Of a stretch of DNA of 5,521 nucleotides, positions 4,605-5,521 are shown piece after piece (the first letter of the stretch is position 1; each line of letters starts with the position of its first letter). The notes beneath the pieces are model-generated. The model was not told where the DNA came from and searched no databases. It worked only from the letters and a program-made list of their open reading frames with translations. The DNA is taken from positions 1-5,521 of the forward strand of contig JAGTUW010000145.1 in the NCBI GenBank assembly GCA_018224345.1, in the 5' to 3' direction. The stretch comes from Bacteroidota bacterium (GTDB taxonomy: Bacteria; Bacteroidota; Ignavibacteria; SZUA-365). The position numbers and the translations under genes were made by a program.

Positions 4605-5521
4605 ATGACATTACTACGTCTCTTCGTTCTCTTCCTGCTGGGAACATCCATGCTGCAGGCACAGATCGAACGAATCGAACTGCTCGAAGATGAACCCCAA
4701 CGTCCCTTTACCTTCGAAGACCTCTATGCCATGGGCCGTGTCAGCGACCCGCAGGTCTCTCCCGATGGCGAAAGTATCCTGTATGTTGTCACGTACTACA
4801 GCATCGAAGACAATACCTCCAACAGTGATATCTGGAAAGTCGATATCGAAGGCACCGGAAGTGAGCGACTCACCACGTCACCGAAAGCCGATACACGTCC
4901 CCGCTGGGCTCCCGATGGCAGCAACATCGCGTTTATCTCAAACCGCGAGCAGGGCCGTCAGATCTGGACGATGAAGCCCGACGGCAGTGCTCAGACACGC
5001 CTCACCGACATCTCCACCGGTATCGATGCCTTTGAATGGGTTCCGACCGGAACACATTTCCTTTACACCTCTCATGTGTATGCGGACTGTCCTGACGACG
5101 CCTGCAACAGAATCCGTGACGAGGAAAAAGCCGCCAGTCCGGTCAAGGCACGCCTCATCGATAAACTGCCCTATCGGGTCTGGAACTCCTGGAAAGATGA
5201 CAAATACAGTCATGTCTTTGTCATCCCGGCAGCCGGAGGCACACCACGCGAGCTGACACCGGGCCCCTACGACACCCCTCCCATCGATCTCGGCGGGCGA
5301 CTCGATTTCGTCGCCTCACCCGACGGGAAGGAAGTTGCCTTTGTCAAAAACACCGATCCGATGATTGCAACAAGCACCAACAACGATATCTGGCTGGTGA
5401 ACATCGATGGCAGCAATGCGCGCTGTATCACCGCGGACAACAAGGGCAATGACAATCAGCCGGTGTATTCGCCCGACGGCCGCTCCATCGCCTATCGCAG
5501 CATGTCAAGGGCCGGATATGA
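4605..5521 (+). CDS. S9-family (prolyl oligopeptidase-like) peptidase, N-terminal part, cut by right edge
   Basis: An open frame of 305 codons runs to the window end without a stop. The start ATG 4605 has AGGAG at 4591-4595, 9 bases upstream, and encodes a Sec signal peptide (MTLLRLFVLFLLGTSMLQA, cleavage likely before Q20). It has no twin-arginine motif, so it is not an obvious Tat substrate. After an FTFEDLYAMGRVSDPQVSPDG segment, typical of exported S9 peptidases, come beta-propeller (TolB/PD40-like) blades marked by SPDGES (52), APDGSN (102), KPDGSA (124), SPDGKE (239) and SPDGRS (289), with DIW strands at 75-77 and 261-263. Known: in this family the propeller screens access to a C-terminal alpha/beta-hydrolase domain with a Ser-Asp-His triad; that domain is outside the window, so activity cannot be judged. 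C162 and C167 lie in a loop DCPDDAC and could form a disulfide in the periplasm. It is 33 bases after the prenyl synthase, likely the same operon. Confidence 0.9.
   Translation, partial: MTLLRLFVLFLLGTSMLQAQIERIELLEDEPQRPFTFEDLYAMGRVSDPQVSPDGESILYVVTYYSIEDNTSNSDIWKVDIEGTGSERLTTSPKADTRPRWAPDGSNIAFISNREQGRQIWTMKPDGSAQTRLTDISTGIDAFEWVPTGTHFLYTSHVYADCPDDACNRIRDEEKAASPVKARLIDKLPYRVWNSWKDDKYSHVFVIPAAGGTPRELTPGPYDTPPIDLGGRLDFVASPDGKEVAFVKNTDPMIATSTNNDIWLVNIDGSNARCITADNKGNDNQPVYSPDGRSIAYRSMSRAGY

Noticed and set aside
4605..4665. Tat-type signal on the S9 peptidase, tempting because tatC is in the operon
   Set aside because: The signal peptide has single arginines (MTLLRLF) and no RR pair, so it is a Sec-type signal.

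Overview
The window looks like chromosomal DNA from a Gram-negative, moderately GC-rich member of the Bacteroidota/FCB superphylum. The best marker is a C-terminal type IX secretion (T9SS) sorting domain on the protein encoded at 1543-2193. Several genes carry clear Shine-Dalgarno sequences, which is less typical of core Bacteroidetes and points, weakly, to the Ignavibacteria/Kapabacteria/Rhodothermia side of the group. I cannot place it more precisely from sequence alone. All recognised genes are on the + strand.

Left third (1-2193) is a cell-surface or secreted module. An open frame entering from the left edge (1-1509) encodes the C-terminal 502 residues of a very glycine-rich protein. It is built of GG-x-GG and GG-[ND]-A elements that fall into a higher-order unit of about 63 residues, nearly every unit carrying one or two cysteines. 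A unique C-terminal domain of about 170 residues follows. After 33 bases comes a small exported protein (216 aa) with a signal peptide, a short beta-rich region and a T9SS sorting domain.

The gap 2194-2426 is non-coding. It holds two 32-bp copies (28/32 identical) of a GC-rich palindromic, REP-like interspersed repeat, a tandem 9-mer and a pyrimidine-rich stretch.

The right part (2427-5521) looks like one tightly packed operon. It contains tatC (twin-arginine translocase core subunit, with a 58-residue acidic/basic N-terminal extension or an internal start), an unrecognised 98-aa ORF overlapping tatC by ATGA, a long-chain trans-polyprenyl diphosphate synthase that probably starts at a TTG overlapping that ORF by 11 bases, and, 33 bases on, the first 305 residues of an exported S9-family (prolyl-oligopeptidase-like) peptidase with a beta-propeller, cut by the right edge. 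Protein export, quinone side-chain synthesis and a periplasmic peptidase thus share a likely transcript; the link is probably envelope housekeeping rather than one pathway.

I did not find an obvious new defence or mobile system. The parts least explained by known families are the glycine/cysteine super-repeat protein with its C-terminal domain, the small coupled 98-aa ORF, and the palindromic repeats.
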